Below, piece by piece: positions 52,152 to 60,510 of a stretch of 64,000 nucleotides of DNA. The stretch is from Wenxinia marina DSM 24838 (GTDB lineage Bacteria > Pseudomonadota > Alphaproteobacteria > Rhodobacterales > Rhodobacteraceae): positions 62,277-126,276 of the forward strand of contig NZ_KB902312.1 of assembly GCF_000379485.1 (NCBI RefSeq), written 5' to 3'. The notes beneath the pieces were generated by a model that saw only the letters and a list, made by a program, of their open reading frames with translations, was not told where the DNA came from and ran no database searches. Numbering within the stretch: position 1 is the stretch's first letter; every line of letters starts with the position of its first letter. The position numbers and the translations under genes were made by a program.

Positions 52152-53027
52152 TCAGATCTTCAGCAGCCGCCTCGCATTCTCCTTCATGATCAGCGGCTTC
52201 ACCTCGTCGCGGATGCCGATCTTGTCGAAATCGGCGATCCAGCGGTCGGGCGTGATGGCGGGCCAGTCCGAGCCGAACAGCATCTTCTTCTTCAGGATGG
52301 TGTTCGCGTACTGGACGAAGAGCGGCGGAAAGTACTTGGGCGACCAGCCGGACATGTCGACGTAGACGTTCGGCTTGTGCTGGGCGACGGCGAGGCCCTC
52401 CTCGGTCCACGGGAACGAGGGGTGGGCGAGGATGATCGGCATGTCCGGGAAGTCGACCGCCACGTCGTCGACGTGGATCGGGTTGCTGAACTTCAGCCGC
52501 ATCCCCATCCCGCCGCGCATGCCCGAGCCGACGCCGGTCTGGCCGGTGTGGAACAGGGCGACGGCCCCCTCCTCGGAGATCGCCTCGTAGATCGGGTAGG
52601 CCATCCGGTCGTTCGGGTAGAAGCCCTGCATCGTGGGGTGGAACTTGAACCCCTTCACGCCGAACTCGCGCACCAGCCGCCGCGCCTCGCGCGCGCCGGC
52701 GCGGCCCTTGGCCGGGTCGATCGAGGCGAAGGGGATCAGGATGTCGTCGTTCTCGGCGGCGATCTGCGCGACTTCCTCGTTCGAGTAGCGGCGAAAGCCG
52801 GTCTCGCGCTCGGCGTCGACGGGGAAGATCACGGCGGCGATCCTGCGCTCGCGGTAGTATTCGGCGGTCTGCTGGACCGACGGCAGCATCCCCTCGCGGC
52901 CGGCGGGGTTCTTGAAGTAGGCGGCCATGCCGGCCTGGAACTCGTCGTAGCCGTCGTCGCGGTGGCCCTGGCAGGGCTCCTCGGCGTGGGTGTGGATGTC
53001 GATGGCGACGATGTCGTCGAGATTCAT
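52152..53027 (-). CDS. Amidohydrolase-superfamily protein (decarboxylase/lactonase-type)
   Basis: A 291-residue TIM-barrel metal enzyme. The metal motif DIHTHAE at residues 9-15, GVKGFKFHPTMQGFYPND, LFHTGQTG, LAHPSFPW and LLFGSDWPAITPDR fit the amidohydrolase_2 family that includes ACMSD, gamma-resorcylate and related decarboxylases and some lactonases. A substrate in the hydroxycinnamate pathway is likely, since it overlaps the MarR gene and precedes the TRAP genes, but which step it performs is not evident. Confidence 0.85.
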   Translation of the reverse strand: MNLDDIVAIDIHTHAEEPCQGHRDDGYDEFQAGMAAYFKNPAGREGMLPSVQQTAEYYRERRIAAVIFPVDAERETGFRRYSNEEVAQIAAENDDILIPFASIDPAKGRAGAREARRLVREFGVKGFKFHPTMQGFYPNDRMAYPIYEAISEEGAVALFHTGQTGVGSGMRGGMGMRLKFSNPIHVDDVAVDFPDMPIILAHPSFPWTEEGLAVAQHKPNVYVDMSGWSPKYFPPLFVQYANTILKKKMLFGSDWPAITPDRWIADFDKIGIRDEVKPLIMKENARRLLKI

Positions 53028-53518
53028 CTCGGACCCTCCGGGTCGGGCATGCCGAGATAGGCGCGCAGGAGGCGCCGCAGCTCGGCGTGGTCGGCGTCGC
53101 TCAGGCCCCGGCCCGCGACCGCCTCGTGGGCGAGGAACGGGCCGCGCAGAGTCTCCACATGGCAGGCGCCGGCCTCGGTCAGGCGCAGTTCGACCGCGCG
53201 GCGGTCGTCGGGGGGCACGCGGCGCTCGATCCAGCCCTTCTCCTCCAGCGCGCGGACCATCTTGGTCATGTGCGCGCGCTTGATGACGAGGGCGCGGGCG
53301 AGCGTGCCCTGCCGGATTCCCGGATTCTCGGCCAGCAGCATCAGCACCGACATCTCGCCGGGGCGGACGTCCATCTCGGCGAGGTCGTCGTAGAAATGGC
53401 CGAACGCCACCAGCTGCGACAGCCGCAGCAGCAGGCCCAGCGAATCGGCGAGCGGCCCGTAGCGGACCTCTCCGTCGTCGAGGCCGGGCGGCGGCGCGGT
53501 GTCGGCCGCGTCACGCAT
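53024..53518 (-). CDS. MarR-family transcriptional regulator
   Basis: A 164-residue winged-helix regulator. Domain blocks: RPGEMSVLMLLAENPGIRQG, LARALVIKRAHMTKMVRALEEKGWIERRVPPDDRRAVELRLTEAG with the wing DDRR. It sits within the crotonase-TRAP operon and is divergent-operon-linked to feruloyl-CoA synthetase, like CouR and related regulators that respond to hydroxycinnamoyl-CoA. Ligand assignment is inference. Start and stop overlap neighbours (8 and 4 bases). Confidence 0.88.
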   Translation of the reverse strand: MRDAADTAPPPGLDDGEVRYGPLADSLGLLLRLSQLVAFGHFYDDLAEMDVRPGEMSVLMLLAENPGIRQGTLARALVIKRAHMTKMVRALEEKGWIERRVPPDDRRAVELRLTEAGACHVETLRGPFLAHEAVAGRGLSDADHAELRRLLRAYLGMPDPEGPR

Positions 53519-54305
53519 CCTTCGGCGCCTCGACCTTGCCGGCCCGTTTCTCGAGGAAGGCGCGCAGCCGCGCCTCGGCCTCGGGCGTCGCGGTGGTCAG
53601 CGCGGACATGATCGACTCGACGAACAGGCCGTCCTCGGACGACATGTCGCGGATGCGGGGCAGCGCGTTCAGCACCGCGTAGTTCGACATCTCGGCGTTC
53701 TCGGCCATCCGCTCGGCCAGCGCGACCGCCTTGTCCAGCGCCTCGCCCTCGCCGGTGACGTAGTTGACGCCGCCCCAGCGCTCCATCTCGGCGGCGCCGA
53801 CCGTGCGGCCGGTCAGCATCATGTCCGCCATCCGGTGCGCGCCGATCAGCCGGGCGATGCGGACCGAGCCGCCGCCGCCGACGAAGATGCCGCGCTGGCC
53901 CTCGGGCAGGCCGAAGAAGGCGCCGCTCTCGGCCACGCGGATCTGCGCCGCGGCGGCGAGCTCGAACCCGCCGCCGACCACGGCGCCCTGCATCGCGGCG
54001 ACGAAGGGGATGGCCCCGCGCTCGATCAGGTCGAACGAGCGGTGCCAGGTGCGGCTGCCCTTCACCGCCTCGATCAACGGCTTCTCCACATGCTCGGCGA
54101 GGTCGAGGCCGGCGCAGAAATGCGGGCCCCGGCCGGTCAGCACCGCGGCCTTCGCCTCGGAGCTCGCCCGCACCACGGCCTCGGTCAGCGCGGCGACGAC
54201 GCGGTCGGAAATGGCGTTGCGTTTCTCGGGCCGATCGAGCCCAATGATCGCGACCTGTCCGCGCAGCTCGTAGGTGACGAGGCCGCTGCTGGCGGGCTGA
54301 TCCAT
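53511..54305 (-). CDS. Crotonase-family enoyl-CoA hydratase
   Basis: A 264-residue crotonase. Key segments are IGLDRPEKRNAIS, the oxyanion hole in FCAGLDLAEHV and MQGAVVGGGFELAAAAQIRVAE, and FFGLPEGQRGIFVGGGGSVRIARLIG, where Glu is in the place of the catalytic Glu of feruloyl-CoA hydratase/lyase (FGLSE). It could hydrate a hydroxycinnamoyl-CoA. The C-terminus lacks features that would distinguish hydratase/lyase (vanillin-producing) from plain hydratase. First gene of the minus-strand operon. Confidence 0.85.
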   Translation of the reverse strand: MDQPASSGLVTYELRGQVAIIGLDRPEKRNAISDRVVAALTEAVVRASSEAKAAVLTGRGPHFCAGLDLAEHVEKPLIEAVKGSRTWHRSFDLIERGAIPFVAAMQGAVVGGGFELAAAAQIRVAESGAFFGLPEGQRGIFVGGGGSVRIARLIGAHRMADMMLTGRTVGAAEMERWGGVNYVTGEGEALDKAVALAERMAENAEMSNYAVLNALPRIRDMSSEDGLFVESIMSALTTATPEAEARLRAFLEKRAGKVEAPKDA

Positions 54306-54340
54306 ACGCTTCCCCTCCCGGCCGCGGGTGCGGCCGCCGT

Positions 54341-54358
54341 TTGTTTCCGAGTAGACAA
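54341..54358. promoter_or_regulatory. Possible MarR-type operator between the divergent operons
   Basis: TTGTTTCCGAGTAGACAA is an imperfect 18-bp inverted repeat (TTGTTT/AGACAA arms, five of six positions paired) in the 102-base gap between the crotonase and feruloyl-CoA synthetase starts. The location and symmetry suit the MarR regulator encoded next to it; an A/T-rich stretch follows, also suiting a promoter. Confidence 0.45.
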
Positions 54359-54407
54359 TTTTTTCGCGGCGAGTCAATCTCCCCGCGCCGCCGGCGGAGG
54401 AGGAGCC

Positions 54408-56243
54408 ATGACCGAGCGCGACAGCGATCCCCTGTTCTGGACCCCCGACCTGCGCGTCGAGACCCGCCCCGACGGCGTGATGCTGGTGTCCACCGGCACC
54501 CCGCTCGCCGACTATCCGCGCAGCATGAACGTCCGCCTCATGGAATGGGCCGAGGCCGCGCCCGACCGCGTCTGGCTGGCCGAGCGCGACGGCGAGGACG
54601 GCTGGCGGCGCGTGACCTACGCCGAGGCGGCCCGCGCCGTGCGCGGAATCGGCGCGGCGCTGGTCGAGCGGGGCCTGTCCCCCGAGCGGCCGCTGCTGAT
54701 CCTGTCCGGCAACTCCGTCGCGCACGCGCTGATGGCGATGGGGGCGCAGCATGTGGGCGTGCCCTCCGCCGCCATCGCGCCGGCCTACGCCCTGGCCGAA
54801 GACCTCGGCAAGCTGCGCTCGGTGGTGGAGCAGCTGACGCCGGGCATGGTCTTTGCCGAGGAGGCGGCGCCGTTCCTGCGCGCGGTGGACGCCGAGCTGC
54901 CGGGCATCCCGATGGTCACCGTCCGCGGCGACGCCCCGGGACGCGAGCGCATCGCGTTCGACGCCCTCGCCGCGACCGAGCCAACGGACGCGATGGAACA
55001 GGCTCACGCCGCGACCGGCCCCGACACGGTGGCGAAGTTCCTCTTCACCTCGGGCACCACGGGCCGGCCCAAGGCGGTGATCCAGACCCAGAAGATGATC
55101 TGCGCCAACCAGCAGACGATCCGCCAGTGCTGGCCCTTCCTGCGCGAGCCGCCGGTGGTGATCGACTGGGCGCCCTGGAACCACACGGCCAGCGGCAACA
55201 AGGTCTTCTACATGGTGCTGAACAACGGCGGCACCTACCACATCGACGACGGCCGCCCGACGCCCAGGGACATCGGGAAAACGGTCCGCAACCTGCGCGA
55301 GGTGGCGCCGACCTGGTACTTCAACGTGCCCATCGGCTACCAGATGCTGCTCGACACGATGGAGGCGGACGCCGAGCTGCGGCACACCTTCTTCTCGCGG
55401 CTGAAGATGCTGTTCTACGCCGGCGCGGGCATGAGCCAGCCGATCTGGGACCGCCTGACGAAGATGGCCGAGGACGAGGTGGAGGGCGGCGTGCTCCTCG
55501 CCACCGGCCTCGGCTCCACCGAGACGGCGCCGTTCGCGCTGATCTGCACGACGCGGCAGGAGCGGTCGGGCAACGTGGGCATCCCCGCCGACGGGGTGAC
55601 GCTGAAACTGGTGCCGGCGGGCGACCGGTGGGAGGCGCGGCTCGCCGGCCCCGGTATCACGCCCGGCTACTGGCGCGACCCCGAGCTGACGGCCGAGGCG
55701 TTCGACGAGGAAGGCTTCTACAAGCTGGGCGACGCGCTGAGCTTCCACTCCGAGGGCCGGCCCGAGGACGGCTTCCACTTCGCCGGCCGGCTGGCCGAGA
55801 ACTTCAAGCTGGCGACCGGCACTTGGGTCGCGGTGGGCGAGCTGCGGGCGAAGCTGTGCAACGAACTGGGCGGCCTCGCCTCGGACGCGGTGATCGCGGG
55901 CGAGGGGCGGGAGGCGCTGGGCGCGCTGGTGGTGCCGGACTGGTCCAAGGTCCGCGGGGCGGCGGAGGACACGTCGGCGGAGGGCGCCGCGCTGCTGACC
56001 GACCCCGGCGTGAAGGCGGCGGTGGCGGCCCGGCTGGCGGCGCACGCGAAGGCCGCCACCGGCTCCGCCAGCCGGGTCACGCGGGTGATGCTGCTGGCCG
56101 AGCCGCTGTCGTTCGAGGCGGGCGAGGTGACGGACAAGGGCTCGGTCAACCAGCGCGCGGTGCTGCGCAACCGGCAGGATCTGGTGGACGCGCTGTGGTC
56201 CGACGACGACCCGCGGGTGATCCGGGCGGAGGACGCGGCATGA
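54408..56243 (+). CDS. fcs: Feruloyl-CoA synthetase
   Basis: A 611-residue acyl-adenylate-forming enzyme. ATP-binding P-loop FLFTSGTTGRPKAVIQTQ (about residue 213), the A5 motif TGLGSTETAP and the A7/A8 region GDALSFHSEGRPEDGFHFAGRLAENFKLATGTWV with the catalytic Lys of A10 later (EVTDKGSVNQRAVLR). The whole protein resembles feruloyl-CoA synthases of alphaproteobacteria, which activate ferulate, p-coumarate or related acids. Start has GGAGGAGGAG. The stop overlaps the SDR start (ATGA). Confidence 0.9.
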   Translation: MTERDSDPLFWTPDLRVETRPDGVMLVSTGTPLADYPRSMNVRLMEWAEAAPDRVWLAERDGEDGWRRVTYAEAARAVRGIGAALVERGLSPERPLLILSGNSVAHALMAMGAQHVGVPSAAIAPAYALAEDLGKLRSVVEQLTPGMVFAEEAAPFLRAVDAELPGIPMVTVRGDAPGRERIAFDALAATEPTDAMEQAHAATGPDTVAKFLFTSGTTGRPKAVIQTQKMICANQQTIRQCWPFLREPPVVIDWAPWNHTASGNKVFYMVLNNGGTYHIDDGRPTPRDIGKTVRNLREVAPTWYFNVPIGYQMLLDTMEADAELRHTFFSRLKMLFYAGAGMSQPIWDRLTKMAEDEVEGGVLLATGLGSTETAPFALICTTRQERSGNVGIPADGVTLKLVPAGDRWEARLAGPGITPGYWRDPELTAEAFDEEGFYKLGDALSFHSEGRPEDGFHFAGRLAENFKLATGTWVAVGELRAKLCNELGGLASDAVIAGEGREALGALVVPDWSKVRGAAEDTSAEGAALLTDPGVKAAVAARLAAHAKAATGSASRVTRVMLLAEPLSFEAGEVTDKGSVNQRAVLRNRQDLVDALWSDDDPRVIRAEDAA

Positions 56244-56995
56244 GGCTGGACGGCGCGCACGTCGCCGTCACCGGCGGCGCCTCCGGCCTCGGCGCCGCGA
56301 CGGCGCGGCTGCTGGCGGAGGAGGGGGCGAAGGTCTCGATCCTCGACCGGAACGGCGACGCGGCGGCCGAGGTGGCGGCGGAGCTGGGCGGACATTCCGC
56401 GGCGGTCGACGTCACCGACGAGGCTGCGGGTGCGGCGCTGGAGGCGGCGATCGACGCGCTCGGCCCCCTCCGCGGCCTGGTGAACTGCGCCGGAATCGGC
56501 ACCGCCGCCCGGATCGCCGGCCGCGACGGGCCCATGCCGCTCGCCGACTTCGAGCGGGTGATACGCGTCAACCTGATCGGCACCTTCAACATGATGCGCC
56601 TCGCCGCCGACAGGATGACCCGGAACGAGCCGGTGGAGGGCGAGCGCGGGACCATCGTCAGCACCGCCTCGGTCGCCGCCTTCGACGGGCAGGTCGGGCA
56701 GGCCGCCTACGCCGCGGCCAAGGGCGGCATCGTCTCGCTCGCGCTGCCCGCGGCGCGCGAGCTGGCGCGCTTCGGCATCCGCGTGAACACCGTCGCGCCC
56801 GGCATCTTCGAGACGCCGCTCCTCGGCGAGCTGCCCGAGGCTGTGCGCGAGGGCATCGCCGCCTCGATCCCGTTCCCCGCCCGCCTCGGCGCGCCTGCCG
56901 AGTTCGCCGAGGCGGTGCGCTTCTGCCTGACGAACGCCTACCTCAACGCCGAGGTGATCCGCCTCGACGGGGGCGTGCGCCTGCCGCCGAAATGA
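56240..56995 (+). CDS. Short-chain dehydrogenase, 3-hydroxyacyl-CoA dehydrogenase type
   Basis: A 251-residue SDR: VTGGASGLGAATARLL at residues 10-25, NCAGIGTAARI, Ser in VSTASVAAFDGQ and AYAAAKGGI with Tyr/Lys. This is close to HSD10/2-methyl-3-hydroxybutyryl-CoA dehydrogenases (GQVGQAAYAAAKGGI, RFGIRVNTVAPGIFETPLL). It would oxidise the hydroxyacyl-CoA made by the crotonase, so this cluster can do beta-oxidation of an aromatic side chain. Coupled to both neighbours by ATGA overlaps. Confidence 0.88.
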   Translation: MRLDGAHVAVTGGASGLGAATARLLAEEGAKVSILDRNGDAAAEVAAELGGHSAAVDVTDEAAGAALEAAIDALGPLRGLVNCAGIGTAARIAGRDGPMPLADFERVIRVNLIGTFNMMRLAADRMTRNEPVEGERGTIVSTASVAAFDGQVGQAAYAAAKGGIVSLALPAARELARFGIRVNTVAPGIFETPLLGELPEAVREGIAASIPFPARLGAPAEFAEAVRFCLTNAYLNAEVIRLDGGVRLPPK

Positions 56996-58584
56996 GCGCC
57001 GACCTCGTCGCCGCGATCCTGGCCGGCACGCCGGGCTGGGGGGCGGCCTCCGGCGGGTTCGACGAGGCGGACGTCCGGCAGGTGCTCGACGAGGCCGGGC
57101 GGCTCGCGGACGAGGTGCTGGCGCCGCTCGCGGCGGTCGCGGACCGCGAGGGCTGCCGGCTGGTGGACGGACGGGTGCGCCTGCCGGAAGGGTCGGGAGA
57201 TGCCTGGCGGGCGCTGGCGGAGGGCGGCTGGATAGCGCCGGACCTGCCGGAAGAGCTGGGCGGGATCGGCCTGCCGCTGCCGCTGACGGTGGCGGCAGGG
57301 CTGCTGCTGGAAGGCGCGGCGATGCCGTTCCTGATGGGCGTCGGCGCGACGCGGGCGGCGGCGCACATGCTGGCGGCCGAGGCGCCGGACCTCGCCGCCG
57401 ACTGGGCGCCCGCGCTGGCGGCGGGAGAGCGGGCGGCGACGATCTGCATCTCCGAGCCGGACGCCGGGTCCGACGTCGGCCGCATCCGGACACGGGCGGT
57501 GTCCGAGGGAAACGGCTGGCGCGTCACCGGGACGAAATGCTGGATCAGCTTCGGCGACCACGACCTGACGCCCGTGATCGGCCACATGATGCTCGCCCGT
57601 ACCGGCCCGGCCGAGGCGGGGACACGCGGGCTGTCGCTGTTCCTCGTGCCCTCCGCGGTGGACGGCGCGCCGAACGGCGTCACGGTCGAACGGATCGAGG
57701 AGAAGATGGGCCTCCACGGCTCGCCCACCTGCGTCCTGCGGTTCGAGGGCGCGGCGGCGACGCTGATCGGCGAGGAGGGACGCGGCCTGCCCGCCCTCTT
57801 CACGATGATCGAGCTGATGCGCCTGCAGACCGGCACGCAAGGGGCCGGTGTCGCGCTGCGCGCCGCCGCGCTGGCCCGCCGCTACGCCGCCGAGCGGCGG
57901 CAGGGCGGGCGGCCGGACGCCGCGCCGCCGCCGATCACGGAGCATCCTGACGTGGCCCGGCAATGCGCCGAGATCGGCGTCCGCGCCGTGCTCGCCACCG
58001 CGCTGACGCTGGAGGCCGCGGCGACGCTCGCCGCCGCCCGCGCGGGGGACGCGGCCGCGCAGGCCGAGGCGTCGGTCCTGCTGCCGCTCGCCAAGACCTT
58101 CGGCGGCGAGCTGGCGTCCGAGGCGGCGTCGGGCGCGGTGCAGGTGCTGGGCGGCGCCGGCTACACGCGCGAGTGGCCGGCGGAGCGGTGGCTGCGCGAC
58201 GTGCGGATCCTGACGATCTACGAGGGGACGACGGGCATGCAGGCGCAGGACCTGCTGCTGCGCCGGCTGGTCCGCGAGGAGGGGCGGGGGATCGCGTCTC
58301 TCCTCGGGCGGCTCCGTGCGGAGGCGGCAGGGTGGGGGAGCGGATCGCCGCTCCTCGACCGCCTCGACGCGCTGTCGGACGATCTGCGGGCCCGCCCGCC
58401 GGCCGCGCTCGCCGCCGTCGCGGACGGCTACCTCCGGGCCTTCTGGGCGGCGCTGTCGGACCACCTCGCCGCCCGCCTCGCCGCCACCTGCCCGCCCGCC
58501 GCCGCGGCGGGACGCTGGTGGCGCGCGACCTCCGCCGCCCGGTTCGACCTCGCGCTGGCGGAGATCGCGCGCGGGGTCGGCTGA
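56992..58584 (+). CDS. Acyl-CoA dehydrogenase
   Basis: A 530-residue FAD enzyme, longer than the usual 380 residues because of a C-terminal extension. Blocks: CISEPDAGSDVGRIRTRAV and GWRVTGTKCWISFGDHD (FAD-binding strand), EEKMGLHGSPTCVLRFEGA and the QVLGGAGYTREWPAERWLRDVRILTIYEGTTGMQ end, where Glu in IYEGTT is the catalytic base seen in many ACADs. It resembles long acyl-CoA dehydrogenases (FadE-type) acting on aromatic or branched acyl-CoA. Coupled to the SDR gene. Confidence 0.9.
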   Translation: MSADLVAAILAGTPGWGAASGGFDEADVRQVLDEAGRLADEVLAPLAAVADREGCRLVDGRVRLPEGSGDAWRALAEGGWIAPDLPEELGGIGLPLPLTVAAGLLLEGAAMPFLMGVGATRAAAHMLAAEAPDLAADWAPALAAGERAATICISEPDAGSDVGRIRTRAVSEGNGWRVTGTKCWISFGDHDLTPVIGHMMLARTGPAEAGTRGLSLFLVPSAVDGAPNGVTVERIEEKMGLHGSPTCVLRFEGAAATLIGEEGRGLPALFTMIELMRLQTGTQGAGVALRAAALARRYAAERRQGGRPDAAPPPITEHPDVARQCAEIGVRAVLATALTLEAAATLAAARAGDAAAQAEASVLLPLAKTFGGELASEAASGAVQVLGGAGYTREWPAERWLRDVRILTIYEGTTGMQAQDLLLRRLVREEGRGIASLLGRLRAEAAGWGSGSPLLDRLDALSDDLRARPPAALAAVADGYLRAFWAALSDHLAARLAATCPPAAAAGRWWRATSAARFDLALAEIARGVG

Positions 58585-58758
58585 CGGGCGGACGGCGGGC
58601 CGGCAACCTTCGCACCGGTTCGGCTTCCTCGGCAGGCCTCAGTGAACGCGGCCGCTGCGCGACCGCGCGTCAGTCGATCGTCCGCCCCGGATCTTAGGTG
58701 GGGGCACTCCGTGCCGAGTCGGTTCGACCAGACCCACCACGAGCCACCCGTCCTCGCC

Positions 58759-58787
58759 CGTCCGGGCGGCTGGACAGCGCCCGGACG
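58759..58787 (+). promoter_or_regulatory. Hairpin in the leader of the ABC importer operon
   Basis: CGTCCGGGCG and its exact complement CGCCCGGACG are separated by nine bases, 44 bases before the permease start. No T-run follows, so it is not a clear terminator. The 246-base gap has no gene; a smaller hairpin GGCAC-TCC-GTGCC is also present around 58707. No known riboswitch motif was recognised. Confidence 0.4.
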
Positions 58788-58830
58788 ATCTGACCCTATC
58801 GGCCCCCGTGGCGCAGCGCAGGAAGGGGCG

Positions 58831-59688
58831 ATGTCGGACCGGCTGAAGATCGCGCTCCTCCTCGCGCCGGCGCTGCTGCTGGTGGGCGGGCTGTTCTTCG
58901 GCGGGCTGGCGGTCGGTGTCGTGCGCTCGCTCGGCGTCTCGCCGGCGCTCGGCGGCGCGGGACCGACCCTCGCAGCCTATCGCACCCTGCTCGCCGACCC
59001 GGAGTTCCTGCGCAGCCTCGCCCTCAGCCTCCACATCTCCGTCATCTCCACGGCGCTCGCGGCCATCATCGGCGTCGCCGCCGCCCTCCTCCTGCGGCGG
59101 ACCTTCGTCGGGCGGGGCGTCGCGACGGTGCTGTTCCAGCTGAACCTGACCGTGCCGCACCTCGTCGGCGCGATCGGTATCCTGTACCTGCTGTCGCAGT
59201 CCGGCCTCGTCGCGCGGGCGGCGCACGGCGCGGGCCTAATCGGCGGGCCGGCCGACTTTCCGCCGCTGACCCACGACCGCTGGGCCATCGGCATCATCCT
59301 CGTCTACGTCTGGAAGGAGGTGCCGTTCATCGGCATCGTCGCGCTCGCCCAGATGCAGGCGCTGGGCGAGGACTGGGAGAGCGTCGCCCGCGGCCTCGGC
59401 GCCTCGCGCTGGCAGGCGCTGCGCCACGTCCTGCTGCCGCTGATCCTGCCCGGCGTGCTGGCGGCGAGCGTGATCGTCTTCGCCTTCACATTCGGCGCCT
59501 ACGAGATCCCGGCGCTGCTGGGGCAGAGCTACCCGGCGGCGCTGCCGGTCCTGGCGTGGCGGCGCTTCACCGACCCCGACCTCGCCGCCCGGCCCGAGGC
59601 GATGGCGACGGCGCTGGTGATCGCGCTGCTGTCGGCGGCGATGATCTGGGCCTACGTGCGGCTCGTCCGCCGCGGCGTGCGGGCGTAG
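58831..59688 (+). CDS. ABC transporter permease (spermidine/putrescine/iron-type), subunit 1
   Basis: A 285-residue permease of the CysTW/PotB-like family with six hydrophobic segments and the EAA loop ESVARGLGASRWQALRHVLLP-type (cytoplasmic coupling helix). LNLTVPHLVGAIGILYLLSQSG and VYVWKEVPFIGIVAL are typical of such permeases. The start MSDRLKIALLL is preceded by GGAAGGGG. It is the first of three importer genes; no binding-protein gene is adjacent on either side. Confidence 0.9.
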   Translation: MSDRLKIALLLAPALLLVGGLFFGGLAVGVVRSLGVSPALGGAGPTLAAYRTLLADPEFLRSLALSLHISVISTALAAIIGVAAALLLRRTFVGRGVATVLFQLNLTVPHLVGAIGILYLLSQSGLVARAAHGAGLIGGPADFPPLTHDRWAIGIILVYVWKEVPFIGIVALAQMQALGEDWESVARGLGASRWQALRHVLLPLILPGVLAASVIVFAFTFGAYEIPALLGQSYPAALPVLAWRRFTDPDLAARPEAMATALVIALLSAAMIWAYVRLVRRGVRA

Positions 59689-60510
59689 ATGGAGCGCAGC
59701 CCGCCGCTCCTGCGCTCGGTCCGCGTGCTGTCGGGCATCCTGCTGATCGTCTGGCTGGTGCTGCCGCTGGTGCCGCTCGTCGTCTGGTCGCTCGCCCGGG
59801 GCTGGCGCTATCCCGACCTCCTGCCGGACGCGTGGACCCTGCGGGCCTGGGACTACGCCCTGTCGGCGCAGTCGGGCGTGCTGCCGGCGCTGTGGACGAC
59901 GCTGGTCGTGGCCGTCTGCGCGACGGCGCTCGCGGTCCTCGTCGGCGTTCCGGCCGGGCGGGCGCTGGGCCTGCACGCCTTCCGCGGCAAGGCGCTGGTC
60001 GAGATCGCGATCCTGGCGCCGGTGATCGTGCCGGGCATCGCGGCTTCGTTCGGGTTGCACGCGGTGTTCCTGTCGCTCGGCCTCACGAACGGCATCGCGG
60101 GGGTGATCCTCGTCCACCTGATCCCGACGGTGCCCTACATGACCCTCGTCATGGCGGGCGGGTTCGCGAATTTCGATCCGGGCTTCGAGGCGCAGGCGCG
60201 CAGCCTCGGCGCCTCGCGCTGGCAGACGTTCCGGCACGTCACGCTGCCTGCGATCCGGCCCGGGCTGATCGTCGGCGCGTTGTTCGCCTTTCTGGTGTCG
60301 TGGAGCCAGTACCTCCTCACCCTCGTCATCGGCGGCGGGCGGGTCGTGACGCTGCCGATCCTCCTCTTCAACTTCGCCTCGGCGGGCCGGAACGACCTGA
60401 CCGGGGCGATCGCGGTCCTGTACGTCCTGCCGGGCGTGGTCGTGCTGATCCTGACGGCGCGGCACCTGTCGGGCCGCTCGGCGGCGCTGGTGGCGGGGCT
60501 CGGCCGGTGA
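59689..60510 (+). CDS. ABC transporter permease (spermidine/putrescine/iron-type), subunit 2
   Basis: A 273-residue partner permease with six hydrophobic segments (LSGILLIVWLVLPLVPLVVWSL first) and the EAA loop AQARSLGASRWQTFRHVTLP. It begins immediately after the stop of subunit 1 and its stop overlaps the ATPase start (GTGA). Same substrate class; unknown ligand. Confidence 0.9.
   Translation: MERSPPLLRSVRVLSGILLIVWLVLPLVPLVVWSLARGWRYPDLLPDAWTLRAWDYALSAQSGVLPALWTTLVVAVCATALAVLVGVPAGRALGLHAFRGKALVEIAILAPVIVPGIAASFGLHAVFLSLGLTNGIAGVILVHLIPTVPYMTLVMAGGFANFDPGFEAQARSLGASRWQTFRHVTLPAIRPGLIVGALFAFLVSWSQYLLTLVIGGGRVVTLPILLFNFASAGRNDLTGAIAVLYVLPGVVVLILTARHLSGRSAALVAGLGR

Noticed and set aside
58698-58741. 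GGTGGGGGCACTCC...ACCCACC segment, considered as a tRNA
   Set aside because: No anticodon stem-loop or T-loop can be placed and the length is too short.
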